Assembly (NCBI RefSeq): GCF_900473965.1
Contig: NZ_UCNJ01000018.1
Location: forward strand, 219,751 to 283,750
From: Synechococcus sp. UW179A
GTDB taxonomy: Bacteria; Cyanobacteriota; Cyanobacteriia; PCC-6307; Cyanobiaceae
DNA: 64,000 bases
Reading direction: 5' to 3'
The notes beneath the pieces were generated by a model. It made no database searches, was not told the DNA's origin, and worked only from the letters and a program-made list of their open reading frames with translations. Position 1 is the stretch's first letter. Every line of letters starts with the position of its first letter. Positions 8,871 to 17,748 of the stretch are shown here, in pieces. The position numbers and the translations under genes are program-made.

Positions 8871-9398
8871 ATGAAATATTTTGGAATTGGGCTTCAGAGA
8901 ACAGGCACGGCAAGCCTATGCAAGGCGTTTGAACTATTGGGCTTTAAGTCTTGCCACGGCGACTACGGCCGATTTCCTGGCTCCCTATCCATGAAGGATG
9001 CTATTTATAATCAATATGATATGTTTGCCGACACTCCTTATTCTATACTCTACGACAAGCTAGATCTATATTTCCCAAATTCTAAATTTATTTACACTTC
9101 CCGTAATGTCGATCAGTGGACCAGAAGCGTCGAAAAGCTGTTTGCAATCAACAACCAATTTTTATCGATGCCGAATATAGCAATGCACCACGTGCTGATC
9201 TATGGTCAGCCAGTATTCAATGCTGAGATAGCTAAGTCAGTTTTCCTAAAGCATCAATCTGACGTCAGAGAATATTTTAGAGATAAAAAAAATTTTATAG
9301 AGATCGACCTTGACAATTCATTCGGATGGGGACCGCTATGCGAATTTACTGGCAGAAATATTCCTGATGCTGGGTTCCCATGGATAAATCAGCTTTGA
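8871..9398 (+). CDS. sulfotransferase-like P-loop protein
   Basis: This 175-residue protein opens with a sulfotransferase-type phosphosulfate-binding loop, GLQRTGTASL (residues 7-16), and later has FIYTSRNVDQW, the counterpart of the 3'-phosphate-binding R-x7-S region. These fit the sulfotransferase/P-loop family that moves sulfate from PAPS to sugars or small molecules. It is somewhat shorter than most members, and the C-terminal WGPLCEFTG and IPDAGFPW still match the usual family ending. Codon use is markedly AT-rich compared with its neighbours, which suggests acquisition by transfer. It sits alone between a decayed primase and rnc, so no partner enzyme is indicated. Confidence 0.65.
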   Translation: MKYFGIGLQRTGTASLCKAFELLGFKSCHGDYGRFPGSLSMKDAIYNQYDMFADTPYSILYDKLDLYFPNSKFIYTSRNVDQWTRSVEKLFAINNQFLSMPNIAMHHVLIYGQPVFNAEIAKSVFLKHQSDVREYFRDKKNFIEIDLDNSFGWGPLCEFTGRNIPDAGFPWINQL

Positions 9399-9936
9399 TT
9401 AATTATGAAAATATATTAAGATTCAACCCATCTTTAACGCAAATATTCGAATTAGCGTGATTCACCAATCCGACCTAGCCTTGGTTAGCAATCAATCTTT
9501 TCTTTTACTTGGAAGACTTTTGTCAACGCTTCAGCTTGCACTATTGATATGAGAAAAACAGTCCTGCTAATGATTGGGTTGCCCGCGTTTCACATGTGCG
9601 CAAAAAATTTGAAGAAGATTTCCCAGTTCCTCTTCTCATTGACGACTCCAATGACTCAGAATAGAAAATCGCCAATTTCCTGACAGAAACTCTCTAAATT
9701 TCGCGCAACAACGGCTTGAATATAGCTGAAAGCAACGCAACAACTGGCTTGGGCTGATCAGCAATCACTTTTCAAACGCTATAAACTATTTGCCAACTAA
9801 GAAACAATCTTCTTACTTAAGTTTTTTATATAGACAGAACCGGGCTTACAGCTAACGTTCATACACTTAAGAACCACAATTCGAGCCATCAGCCTAGATT
9901 TAGGAAAAGTATTTTCGAAGAAACTGCTCAGGGCAC
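9399..9936. other. AT-rich spacer with a possible gene remnant
   Basis: No intact gene was found here. A frame at about 9557-9663 gives NDWVARVSHVRKKFEEDF and PVPLLIDDSNDSE before a stop, then KIANFLTETL in the same frame. The composition and the final KIANFL phrase look like the C-terminus of a sugar- or sulfo-transferase interrupted by one stop codon, but this is a weak reading. The promoter of rnc should lie near the right end. Base composition is AT-rich as in 8491-8870. Confidence 0.35.
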
Positions 9937-10638
9937 ATGAGCCAAGAACCACGGCCACTGCAGCAGCTCTGGGACGTGTTCAATCAGTCCGCCAAGACCC
10001 TTGGGCAGGCCGACCTTGCCTTGTTGCAGGAAGCGCTCACCCACACCTCCAGTGGCCTGAACCCTCATCACGAGCAGCTGGAATTTCTCGGCGATGCGGT
10101 GCTGCGTCTCAGCGCCAGTGAATTCATCGCCTCCGCCTATCCACAGATGCAAGTGGGCGAACGCTCCAGCCTGAGGGCCCAGCTGGTGAGCGATCGCTGG
10201 CTGGCAGAGCTGGGCGCCAACATCGAGATCGAGCGCTGGTGGCAGATCGGCCCCAAAGCCAGTGGCGACGCCACTGCGGCAGCCACCATCCGCGCAGAAC
10301 TCAGCGAAGCGTTGATCGGCGCGCTGTACAGGATCAACGGTCTGGTAGGAGTGCAGCAATGGCTGACACCCCACTGGCAGCGCAGCGCTGAGGCGGTTCT
10401 CTCCGACCCGCACCGCGGCAACTACAAATCCTCCCTGCAGGAGTGGAGTCAGGGTGAAGGCCTGGGCCTGCCCACCTACAGCAGCGAAGAGATGAGCCAA
10501 CGCCATGGTGACCCGCGCCGCTTTCGCTGCAGCGTGACCCTGCCGCCGCAGCTGAAAGCGGAAGGATGGGGCCGCTCACGGCGTGACGCCGAACAACAAG
10601 CCGCGCGCGCCGCCCTAGATCAGCTCACTGGCAGCTGA
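9937..10638 (+). CDS. rnc: ribonuclease III
   Basis: This 233-residue endonuclease cuts double-stranded RNA in rRNA and mRNA processing. The catalytic domain carries HEQLEFLGDAVLRL near residue 46 (variant of NERLEFLGDAVL) and a second acidic site ALIGALY. The double-stranded RNA-binding domain follows, with NYKSSLQEWSQG and [17 protein letters not shown]. The ATG at 9937 gives the expected N-terminus. Its 3' end overlaps the 3' end of the convergent ion-channel gene by 19 bp. It marks the return from the AT-rich island to core sequence. Confidence 0.93.
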   Translation: MSQEPRPLQQLWDVFNQSAKTLGQADLALLQEALTHTSSGLNPHHEQLEFLGDAVLRLSASEFIASAYPQMQVGERSSLRAQLVSDRWLAELGANIEIERWWQIGPKASGDATAAATIRAELSEALIGALYRINGLVGVQQWLTPHWQRSAEAVLSDPHRGNYKSSLQEWSQGEGLGLPTYSSEEMSQRHGDPRRFRCSVTLPPQLKAEGWGRSRRDAEQQAARAALDQLTGS

Positions 10639-11447
10639 GCGGAGCCCTGCAGTTCAGCCCCGCATTGATCGCAGTGGCTGGCCTCGCGGCGATGGTCGCG
10701 ATGACCACAGCTGCTGCAGGGGCGCCTGTCTTGCCGGGCCTGCTGAATCGATTCCACCGTGACGATGCCTGTGGGGATGGCAATGATGCCGAAACCGAGC
10801 AGCATCACCACCGCCGCCAGCAGACGACCGAGCACGGTCTGCGGCACAAAATCGCCATAACCCACCGTGGTCATGGTCACGATGGCCCAGTACACACCCT
10901 GCCCAACAGTCTGGAACTGGGTGTTGGGATGACGGCTCTCAATCACCACCATCAGATAACCCAACACCACCTGGGCCATCACGACAAAAAACAGGAATAC
11001 GCCGATGCGGCGTGCACTGGCGCGCAGGGCACGGCCCAGCATCTGCGCCTCATCCATAAAGCGCAGCAGCTTGAACACACGCAACACGCGGGCGAACTTG
11101 AAGACCCACAAAACCAGGCCACTGCGGATCTGGGGCACGAAAAAAAACAGGACGGCTGAAAGATCAATCAGCCCGTAAAAGCTGCGCGCATAGGCCAATG
11201 GCTTCGGCGACACCCACAGATGCAGCAGGTAATCCGCCATGAACACCAGCAGGCAGAAGTTTTCAAGCGTGTCCACCCAGGCAGGAATTTCCCCGGGTGT
11301 TGCCACGCGCATCGGGTGCGGTTCAACCAGCAGTCCTGCCACGCTGAGCAGGATCGTCCCGAAAATCACCAGGTTGTAGAGCCTGCCTGGACGGGTATCG
11401 GAATCGAGAACGACTCGCCGGAGCCGCTGGCGTAGAGCGACCTCCAT
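10620..11447 (-). CDS. voltage-gated-type potassium channel with C-terminal zinc ribbon
   Basis: This 275-residue membrane protein has a six-helix channel architecture. The fourth helix is Arg-rich ([13 protein letters not shown], residues about 118-130), and the pore loop is [14 protein letters not shown], with the K+ selectivity filter TVGYGD. A last membrane helix ([21 protein letters not shown]) follows. The cytoplasmic tail ends in [20 protein letters not shown], two CxxC pairs spaced as a zinc ribbon. It should pass K+ across the plasma membrane. It is transcribed toward rnc and lies 5 bp upstream of nothing else on its strand except ndhS behind it, so ndhS and the channel may share a transcript. 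Confidence 0.88.
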   Translation of the reverse strand: MEVALRQRLRRVVLDSDTRPGRLYNLVIFGTILLSVAGLLVEPHPMRVATPGEIPAWVDTLENFCLLVFMADYLLHLWVSPKPLAYARSFYGLIDLSAVLFFFVPQIRSGLVLWVFKFARVLRVFKLLRFMDEAQMLGRALRASARRIGVFLFFVVMAQVVLGYLMVVIESRHPNTQFQTVGQGVYWAIVTMTTVGYGDFVPQTVLGRLLAAVVMLLGFGIIAIPTGIVTVESIQQARQDRRPCSSCGHRDHRREASHCDQCGAELQGSAQLPVS

Positions 11448-11452
11448 GGGCG

Positions 11453-11635
11453 TCAGTCTGCGCTGAGATCTTTAAGCCGCAGGGTGACAAGCTTGTCCCA
11501 GTTGCCACCTTCAAACAACACAGCGGCCCGATCGCCACTGATGCGCTGCACGAAACCGGTGTAGCCGTTGTAGATGGAGCGCCGATCCACCACCGTCACC
11601 GTGGCACCGGGCAGGATCGGAGCGGCGGAAGCCAT
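11453..11635 (-). CDS. ndhS: NAD(P)H-quinone oxidoreductase subunit S (NdhS)
   Basis: This small SH3-like protein of 60 residues contains [13 protein letters not shown] and [11 protein letters not shown], the signature of NdhS (DUF3252). NdhS forms part of the ferredoxin-binding site of the NDH-1 complex on thylakoids and supports cyclic electron flow. The frame could extend to a TTG at 11680 or an ATG at 11662. The ATG at 11635 ([10 protein letters not shown]) places the SH3 fold right at the start, as in homologues, and is preferred. The stop codon is 5 bp upstream of the channel gene start. It is divergent from rimM. Confidence 0.82.
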   Translation of the reverse strand: MASAAPILPGATVTVVDRRSIYNGYTGFVQRISGDRAAVLFEGGNWDKLVTLRLKDLSAD

Positions 11636-11671
11636 GAAATCGCAGGGCAGTCGTGGGGTCATTATCGACAA

Positions 11672-12253
11672 ATGCCTCAACAGCTGTCATCCGTGGACCC
11701 AGACTCCGATTTCAAGACAGCATCAGCTGACGAAGAGTGGCTGGCCGTGGGCAAGGTTGTGGGAGCACAAGGTCTGCGCGGTGAGCTGCGCGTGAACCCA
11801 GCCAGTGATTTCCCCGAACGTTTCACCAAGCCAGGGTCTCGTTGGCTTCAGCGCAAAGGCGCAGCACCACAGGAAATGATGCTGACCAGTGGGCGGCAAC
11901 TGCCCGGCCGCAGTCTGTTCATCATGCGTTTCAAGGGAATCGACAACCGCAGCGCAGCAGAAGCTCTGGTGGGTCAGACGCTTCTGGTGAGCTCCAACGA
12001 CAGACCCGAGCTTGAGGAAGGAGAATTCCACCTACTCGACCTGGTGGGCCTGGAAGCCCGTCTGGATGCGAACGACAACGCTGTGGTCGGCAATGTGAGC
12101 GATCTGATCAGCGGAGGCAACGACCTGCTGGAAATCACGCGGCCAGATGGGCGCAAGTTATTGATTCCTTTTGTGGAGCAGATCGTTCCTGAAGTGCATC
12201 AACAAGAAGGGTGGTTGCTGATCACTCCTCCGCCGGGACTGCTGGACCTGTGA
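11672..12253 (+). CDS. rimM: ribosome maturation factor RimM
   Basis: This 193-residue protein assists 30S subunit maturation by binding ribosomal protein S19. The N-terminal barrel begins [18 protein letters not shown] and includes FPERF and [18 protein letters not shown]. The PRC-barrel half has [16 protein letters not shown] and LIPFVEQIV. The first 20 residues (before DEEWLAVG) are a poorly conserved extension, so translation might begin slightly later. The next gene starts about 55 bp downstream on the same strand. Confidence 0.93.
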   Translation: MPQQLSSVDPDSDFKTASADEEWLAVGKVVGAQGLRGELRVNPASDFPERFTKPGSRWLQRKGAAPQEMMLTSGRQLPGRSLFIMRFKGIDNRSAAEALVGQTLLVSSNDRPELEEGEFHLLDLVGLEARLDANDNAVVGNVSDLISGGNDLLEITRPDGRKLLIPFVEQIVPEVHQQEGWLLITPPPGLLDL

Positions 12254-12308
12254 TACCCGCCGGGTTACAGCAACGAAAAAGCTGCGCAACAATGACTCCG
12301 AACACCGC

Positions 12309-13790
12309 GTGTGTGCCGTGAACACCCCTCTGATTCCGGTGATCCTCTGTGGCGGCACAGGAACGCGCCTCTGGCCCCTCTCCCGAGCCAGTTACCCGAA
12401 GCAGTACTGGGCACTCGGCGGCAACGGCGATGAAACCCTGCTGCAGCAGACCCAGCAACGCCTGGAAGGCATCGATGCGCTGGGTGATCCTCTGCTGATC
12501 TGCAACGACGACCACCGATTCATCGTGGCCGAACAAATGCGCCAAATCGGCATCCAACCGGGTGCCATTCTCCTGGAACCGATGGGGCGCAACACGGCTC
12601 CAGCGGTGGCGGTTGCCGCACTACAAGCCACAGCCGACGGCGAGGATCCTCTGCTGCTGGTGCTATCGGCTGACCATGTGATTCGCGACGCCGCTCACTT
12701 CCGCAGCGCCATCGAGGCCGGTCGCAATACAGCAGAGGCAGGCCGTCTGGTGACCTTCGGCATCGTGCCAACGGCTCCTGAAACCGGCTACGGCTACATC
12801 GAGGCCGCCGAATCCCTGCAGACAGACACCCTCACACCGGTGCCAATCGCCCGCTTTGTCGAAAAGCCAGACCAGGCCACCGCCGAACAGTTCCTAGCCA
12901 GCGGACGCTTCACCTGGAACAGTGGCATGTTTCTATTTAGGGCGAGCGCCATGCTCTCGGAGCTTGAACGCCTGGCACCGGAGGTGGTGAGCTGTTGCAG
13001 GGCCGCACTCGAGCAGGACGTGGCAGACCTCGACTTCTTGCGACTGGAGCGTGAAGCCTTCGCCAAATGTCCAAACGTGGCCATTGATGTAGCTGTGATG
13101 GAGCAGACCCAGCTCGGATCAGTGATTCCCTTGGCTGCAGGCTGGAGTGATGTCGGCAGCTGGAGCGCCCTCTGGGAAACTGCAGACCGCGATGACGACG
13201 GCAACGTGCTGCGCGGCAGGGTGATCAGCGAGGGCAGCCGCAACTGCTACCTGCGCAGCGAACACCGTCTGGTGGTGGGCCTCGGTGTTGAGAATCTTGT
13301 AGTGGTCGAAACCGACGACGCCGTGTTGATCGCCGAACGCGACCAGGCACAGAATGTGAAGACGATCGTGAAGCAACTGGAGGCTGCTGGCAGCCGGGAA
13401 GGCAAGGCCCATCGCAAGATTTATCGCCCCTGGGGCCACTACACAGGCGTGGTGGAAGACAGCCGCTGGCAGGTGAAGCGAATTTCAGTAAAGCCAGGCG
13501 CCAGCCTTTCCCTGCAGATGCACCATCACCGAGCCGAACACTGGATCGTGGTGAAAGGCACTGCAGTCGTGGAGCGCGACGGTGATTCTCAGCTGATCGG
13601 CGAAAACCAGAGCACTTACATCCCCATGGGCTGCAAACACCGACTCAGCAACCCTGGCCGGATTCCGGTGGAGCTGATCGAGGTCCAAAGCGGGGCTTAT
13701 CTGGGTGAAGACGACATCGTGCGCTTCGACGATGTCTACGGTCGCAGTGATGTGGAAGCAGCGGCTCGGGCCGCACTCACTCCACAGTGA
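12309..13790 (+). CDS. manC: mannose-1-phosphate guanylyltransferase / mannose-6-phosphate isomerase
   Basis: This 493-residue bifunctional enzyme makes GDP-mannose for envelope polysaccharide. The nucleotidyltransferase part has CGGTGTRLWPLSR at residues 14-26, LLVLSADHVI, FVEKPDQAT and NSGMFLF. The isomerase part is a C-terminal cupin with RPWGHYTGV, ISVKPGASLSLQMHHHR, AEHWIVVKGTA and IPMGCKHRLSNPG. Two GTG starts are possible (12309 and 12318), and neither has a clear ribosome-binding site. Its 3' end overlaps glmS tail to tail by 14 bp. The activity serves the same envelope theme as the genes at 19.8-24 kb. Confidence 0.9.
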   Translation: MCAVNTPLIPVILCGGTGTRLWPLSRASYPKQYWALGGNGDETLLQQTQQRLEGIDALGDPLLICNDDHRFIVAEQMRQIGIQPGAILLEPMGRNTAPAVAVAALQATADGEDPLLLVLSADHVIRDAAHFRSAIEAGRNTAEAGRLVTFGIVPTAPETGYGYIEAAESLQTDTLTPVPIARFVEKPDQATAEQFLASGRFTWNSGMFLFRASAMLSELERLAPEVVSCCRAALEQDVADLDFLRLEREAFAKCPNVAIDVAVMEQTQLGSVIPLAAGWSDVGSWSALWETADRDDDGNVLRGRVISEGSRNCYLRSEHRLVVGLGVENLVVVETDDAVLIAERDQAQNVKTIVKQLEAAGSREGKAHRKIYRPWGHYTGVVEDSRWQVKRISVKPGASLSLQMHHHRAEHWIVVKGTAVVERDGDSQLIGENQSTYIPMGCKHRLSNPGRIPVELIEVQSGAYLGEDDIVRFDDVYGRSDVEAAARAALTPQ

Positions 13791-15681
13791 CGCTCTTGGC
13801 CAGGTTGCGTGGCTGATCGACATCCAGGCCTCGATGGGCCGCAATGTGATAACTGAGCAATTGCATTGGCACCACCGTGAGCAAAGGGCTAATCCATTCG
13901 CTCACCTCAGGCACTGGCAGCAGTTCATCGAACAATTCCGTGTCTGCGCAGACGGGGGCAACACCGATCAAATGGGCATCGCGGGCCTTGGCCTCCTGGG
14001 CATTACTGAGCACTTTTTCGAACACCACGCCCGGCACGGCAATGGAGATCACCGGCACATGCGTGTCGAGCAGGGCGATCGGGCCGTGTTTCATCTCCCC
14101 TGCGGGATAACCCTCCGCATGGATGTAGCTGATTTCTTTGAGCTTCAGAGCCCCTTCCAATGCGATCGGATAGTTGATACCCCGCCCGAGGAAGATCACA
14201 TCCTGGGTTTCAGCAAAACGATGGGCCATCGCTTCCGAACGCTGGTCGTGTTGCTGGATCAAGTCATCGAGCTGCTGGGGAAGACCGCGCAGCTCGTTCA
14301 CCAATGCAGCAATCTCGACTTCGTTGCGGCTACCGCGCCGTGCTGCAAAAGCCAAAGCCAGGGCATAGAACGCTAAAAGCTGGCCCAGAAACGTCTTGGT
14401 GGCTGCAACCCCCACTTCGATGCCGGCACCGATGTCGAGGATGTAGGGCACCTGACGAGCCAGAGAACTTTCCACCCGATTGGTCACCCCCAACTGACGC
14501 GGGGCGTAGGCAGGATTGTCCTGGATCCGCCGCCTCTCAGCATCCATAGCCAGGGCAGCCAGCGTGTCGGCCGTTTCGCCGGATTGGGTGACACCAATCG
14601 TGAGCGTGTTAGCGGCCAGCGGCGGGGGCGCGTAGCGGAACTCACTGGCGTAATGAACACTGGCTGGCACCCCGGCAAACTGTTCCAGCAGATGGGCTCC
14701 CACAAGCGCCGCATGTCGGCTCGTCCCACAAGCCAGGATCTGGATGCGCTCGATATCGGCATAGAACGCATCGTCGAAGGGCAATGCCACCGGATTGGCA
14801 GCCTGCAAATTCAACGGCAGGTGCCTCTCCATCCAAAGGCGTGCTGTCTCCGGCTGCTCATGGATCTCCTTGAGCATGAAGTGGCGGAACTGGCGCTTGT
14901 CGGCCACATGTTCATGGCCGCTGAGCAGCGACGGGCTGCGTTGCTGACGCTCACCAACATCGTTGTAGAGCTCAATGCCAAGCGGACTGAGCAACGCCAC
15001 CTCTCCGTCCTCCATGGGCAGGACGGTGCGAGTGAAGCCAGCCAGTGCAGGCGTATCGCTGGCACAAATGAATTCGCCTTCGCCCAAACCGATCAGCAAT
15101 GGTGCTGCCTTGCGAGCCACCACAAGAGCACCAGGTGCCTTTGCCCACAACACCGCCAAGGCATAGGCGCCTTGAAGCTTTGGCAAAACAGCCTGCACAG
15201 CCCGCAACAGCGTATTGCCATCCGCAGGATTGCCAGCCGCACACTGTTGGCGCAACTCCGCAGAAACCAAATGGGGAATCACCTCGGTGTCGGTGTCTGA
15301 GCGGAAGCTGACCCCTGCGGCGCTGAGCTCTTCCCGCAGGGCCCGATGGTTTTCGATGATGCCGTTCTGCACCACGGCCACTTGGCCAGCACCATCGCAA
15401 TGGGGATGGGCGTTATGCACCTCCGGCTTGCCGTGCGTGGCCCAGCGGGTATGGCCGATGCCACAAAAACCGGGTGCGCCCTCCTGCTCGACCCTTGCGC
15501 TGAGATTGACAAGCTTGCCCTTGGCTCGAAGGCAATGCAGCTTGGCCGTCGCATCGTTCACCGATTCTTCGATAGTGGCGATGCCGGCGGAGTCGTAACC
15601 GCGATATTCCAGTTGCCGCAGCCCTTCCAACAGGAGCGGTGCTGCCTCTCTGGAGCCGATCACCGCAACGATTCCGCACAT
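13777..15681 (-). CDS. glmS: glutamine-fructose-6-phosphate aminotransferase
   Basis: This 634-residue enzyme makes glucosamine-6-phosphate, the entry to peptidoglycan and amino-sugar synthesis. The glutaminase domain starts MCGIVAVIG, where Cys2 becomes the N-terminal nucleophile, so the start is fixed at 15681. LEYRGYDSAGIA and RWATHGKP follow. Two SIS sugar-binding domains carry ACGTSRHA, SQSGETADT and EGALKLKEISY. The C-terminus ends LAKSVTVE, the usual ending. The T-run of the psaC terminator lies only 2 bp before the ATG and no ribosome-binding site is visible, so expression is unusual. No glmS ribozyme is present. Confidence 0.97.
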   Translation of the reverse strand: MCGIVAVIGSREAAPLLLEGLRQLEYRGYDSAGIATIEESVNDATAKLHCLRAKGKLVNLSARVEQEGAPGFCGIGHTRWATHGKPEVHNAHPHCDGAGQVAVVQNGIIENHRALREELSAAGVSFRSDTDTEVIPHLVSAELRQQCAAGNPADGNTLLRAVQAVLPKLQGAYALAVLWAKAPGALVVARKAAPLLIGLGEGEFICASDTPALAGFTRTVLPMEDGEVALLSPLGIELYNDVGERQQRSPSLLSGHEHVADKRQFRHFMLKEIHEQPETARLWMERHLPLNLQAANPVALPFDDAFYADIERIQILACGTSRHAALVGAHLLEQFAGVPASVHYASEFRYAPPPLAANTLTIGVTQSGETADTLAALAMDAERRRIQDNPAYAPRQLGVTNRVESSLARQVPYILDIGAGIEVGVAATKTFLGQLLAFYALALAFAARRGSRNEVEIAALVNELRGLPQQLDDLIQQHDQRSEAMAHRFAETQDVIFLGRGINYPIALEGALKLKEISYIHAEGYPAGEMKHGPIALLDTHVPVISIAVPGVVFEKVLSNAQEAKARDAHLIGVAPVCADTELFDELLPVPEVSEWISPLLTVVPMQLLSYHIAAHRGLDVDQPRNLAKSVTVE

Positions 15682-15683
15682 AC

Positions 15684-15707
15684 AAAAAAGCCCGGCGCTG
15701 CCGGGCT
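15684..15707 (-). terminator. rho-independent terminator of psaC, abutting the glmS start
   Basis: Read on the minus strand, AGCCCGGC-AGC-GCCGGGCT forms a perfect 8-bp, GC-rich stem with a 3-base loop (15707-15689). It is followed by a run of six Ts and then GT before the glmS ATG. It lies about 40 bp after the psaC stop and is a textbook intrinsic terminator. Confidence 0.9.
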
Positions 15708-15746
15708 GAGCTTATGGGTTATTGAATGAAAAACAAACGTTGTCGA

Positions 15747-16070
<324 letters not shown>

Positions 16071-16161
16071 TCACCGTTGTTAACTCCAGGCGGATGTAAA
16101 GGAGCAGAGATTGGAAAGACCGAGGCCAGCCCGTAAGATGCGGCGTCCCGTCTTCACGGCC

Positions 16162-16404
16162 ATGTCCCAGGAAGCGATCCTCGAAAAAGTCCGTTCGATC
16201 GTGGCGGAGCAGCTCAGCGTCGACGCCGGCGAAGTCAAGCCCGAATCGAATTTCCAGAATGATCTCGGTGCTGACTCCCTCGACACCGTCGAGCTGGTGA
16301 TGGCATTGGAAGAAGCCTTTGACATCGAAATTCCAGACGAAGCCGCTGAAGGCATCGCCACCGTCGGCGACGCCGTCAAGTACATCGAAGACAAGCAGGC
16401 CTGA
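16162..16404 (+). CDS. acpP: acyl carrier protein
   Basis: This acidic 80-residue protein carries growing fatty-acyl chains. The phosphopantetheine attachment site is the Ser in [10 protein letters not shown], and [11 protein letters not shown] follows as in all ACPs. The frame could extend 17 codons upstream, but the ATG at 16162 ([14 protein letters not shown]) matches homologues. It is followed 11 bp later by fabF, forming the usual acpP-fabF pair of fatty acid synthesis. Confidence 0.98.
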   Translation: MSQEAILEKVRSIVAEQLSVDAGEVKPESNFQNDLGADSLDTVELVMALEEAFDIEIPDEAAEGIATVGDAVKYIEDKQA

Positions 16405-16415
16405 GGATCGGCAGC

Positions 16416-17663
16416 ATGGTGGAGGGTCTCCAACGCGTCGTGGTTACGGGCCTCGGCGCGGTGACGCCGATCGGCAACAGCGTTTCCGACTATTGGTCCG
16501 GTCTCACCTCCGGCAGGAACGGGGTGGCATTGATCTCGCTATTTGATGCATCCAGGCATGCCTGTCGATTTGCAGCGGAAGTGAAGGACTTCGATCCGAC
16601 TGGATTCTTGGAGCCAAAAGAAGCGAAGCGCTGGGATCGGTACTGCAAATTCGGTGTTGTCGCCGCCAAACAGGCTCTCGCTGATGCAGGGCTGGAGATC
16701 ACCGAAGCCAACGCCGATCGGATCGGCGTCAGCATCGGCTCCGGCGTTGGTGGGCTGCTCACGATGGAGACCCAAGCCCACGTGCTTGAGGGCAAGGGAC
16801 CGGGTCGAGTGAGCCCTTTCACTGTGCCGATGATGATTCCCAACATGGCCACAGGCCTGGCGGCAATCGCCCTCGGCGCCAAAGGGCCAAGCTCTGCTGT
16901 CGCCACAGCCTGTGCAGCAGGGTCGAATGCCATCGGCGATGCCTTTCGTCTGCTGCAGCTGGGCAAGGCTGACGCCATGATCTGCGGCGGAGCAGAGTCG
17001 GCCATCACCCCGCTGGGAGTAGCCGGCTTCGCTAGTGCCAAGGCTCTGTCGTTCCGAAACGACGATCCAGGCAGCGCCAGCCGACCGTTCGACAGGGAAC
17101 GCGACGGCTTTGTGATCGGCGAGGGATCAGGCGTTTTAGTGCTTGAAACCCTCAACCATGCCGAGGCCCGCGGCGCGACGATCCTGGCCGAAATCGTTGG
17201 TTATGGAACCACCTGTGATGCACACCACATCACCTCGCCAACACCCGGAGGTGTCGGCGGAGCGGCCGCGATGCGCCTGGCCCTGGAAGACGGTGGGCTC
17301 AGTGCTGACAGCATCGATTACGTGAATGCCCATGGCACCAGCACACCGGCGAACGACAGCAATGAAACCGCAGCGATCAAGAGTGCTCTCGGCCAGCACG
17401 CCTTCAAGATTCCTGTGAGTTCAACCAAGTCGATGACAGGACATCTGCTGGGTGGCTCCGGCGGCATCGAAGCCGTGGCCTGTGTGCTTGCGTTGCAGCA
17501 CAATATTGTTCCTCCCACCATCAACTACTCCAATCCCGATCCCGACTGTGATCTGGATGTGGTGCCTAACTCCGCTCGCGAGCACACACTGGGAACAGTG
17601 TTATCCAACTCGTTCGGTTTTGGCGGCCACAACGTCTGCCTTGCCTTCCAGCGCATGAATTGA
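16416..17663 (+). CDS. fabF: beta-ketoacyl-ACP synthase II
   Basis: This 415-residue condensing enzyme extends acyl-ACP chains with malonyl-ACP. The nucleophile is Cys166 in ATACAAGSN, and the two catalytic His residues lie in NAHGTSTPAND and KSMTGHLLGG. The N-terminal VVVTGLGAVTPIGN and C-terminal NSFGFGGHN are family landmarks. The start ATG at 16416 lies 11 bp after acpP. Transketolase follows after an 85-bp spacer on the same strand. Confidence 0.98.
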   Translation: MVEGLQRVVVTGLGAVTPIGNSVSDYWSGLTSGRNGVALISLFDASRHACRFAAEVKDFDPTGFLEPKEAKRWDRYCKFGVVAAKQALADAGLEITEANADRIGVSIGSGVGGLLTMETQAHVLEGKGPGRVSPFTVPMMIPNMATGLAAIALGAKGPSSAVATACAAGSNAIGDAFRLLQLGKADAMICGGAESAITPLGVAGFASAKALSFRNDDPGSASRPFDRERDGFVIGEGSGVLVLETLNHAEARGATILAEIVGYGTTCDAHHITSPTPGGVGGAAAMRLALEDGGLSADSIDYVNAHGTSTPANDSNETAAIKSALGQHAFKIPVSSTKSMTGHLLGGSGGIEAVACVLALQHNIVPPTINYSNPDPDCDLDVVPNSAREHTLGTVLSNSFGFGGHNVCLAFQRMN

Positions 17664-17748
17664 ATCCTGAGGTCCGGTTCACCTCGGTGAGGCTGACCAC
17701 GCTGTTTCAGACTGACTCAACTCCTAACTGCTTCTCCAATCTCACGCC

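Noticed and set aside
13705..14376. 223-codon forward frame over the 3' end of glmS
   Set aside because: It overlaps conserved glmS coding and the manC end, with no domain features.
14584..15300. 238-codon forward frame in glmS
   Set aside because: It is antisense to the glutaminase and sugar-binding domains, with no ribosome-binding site or motif.
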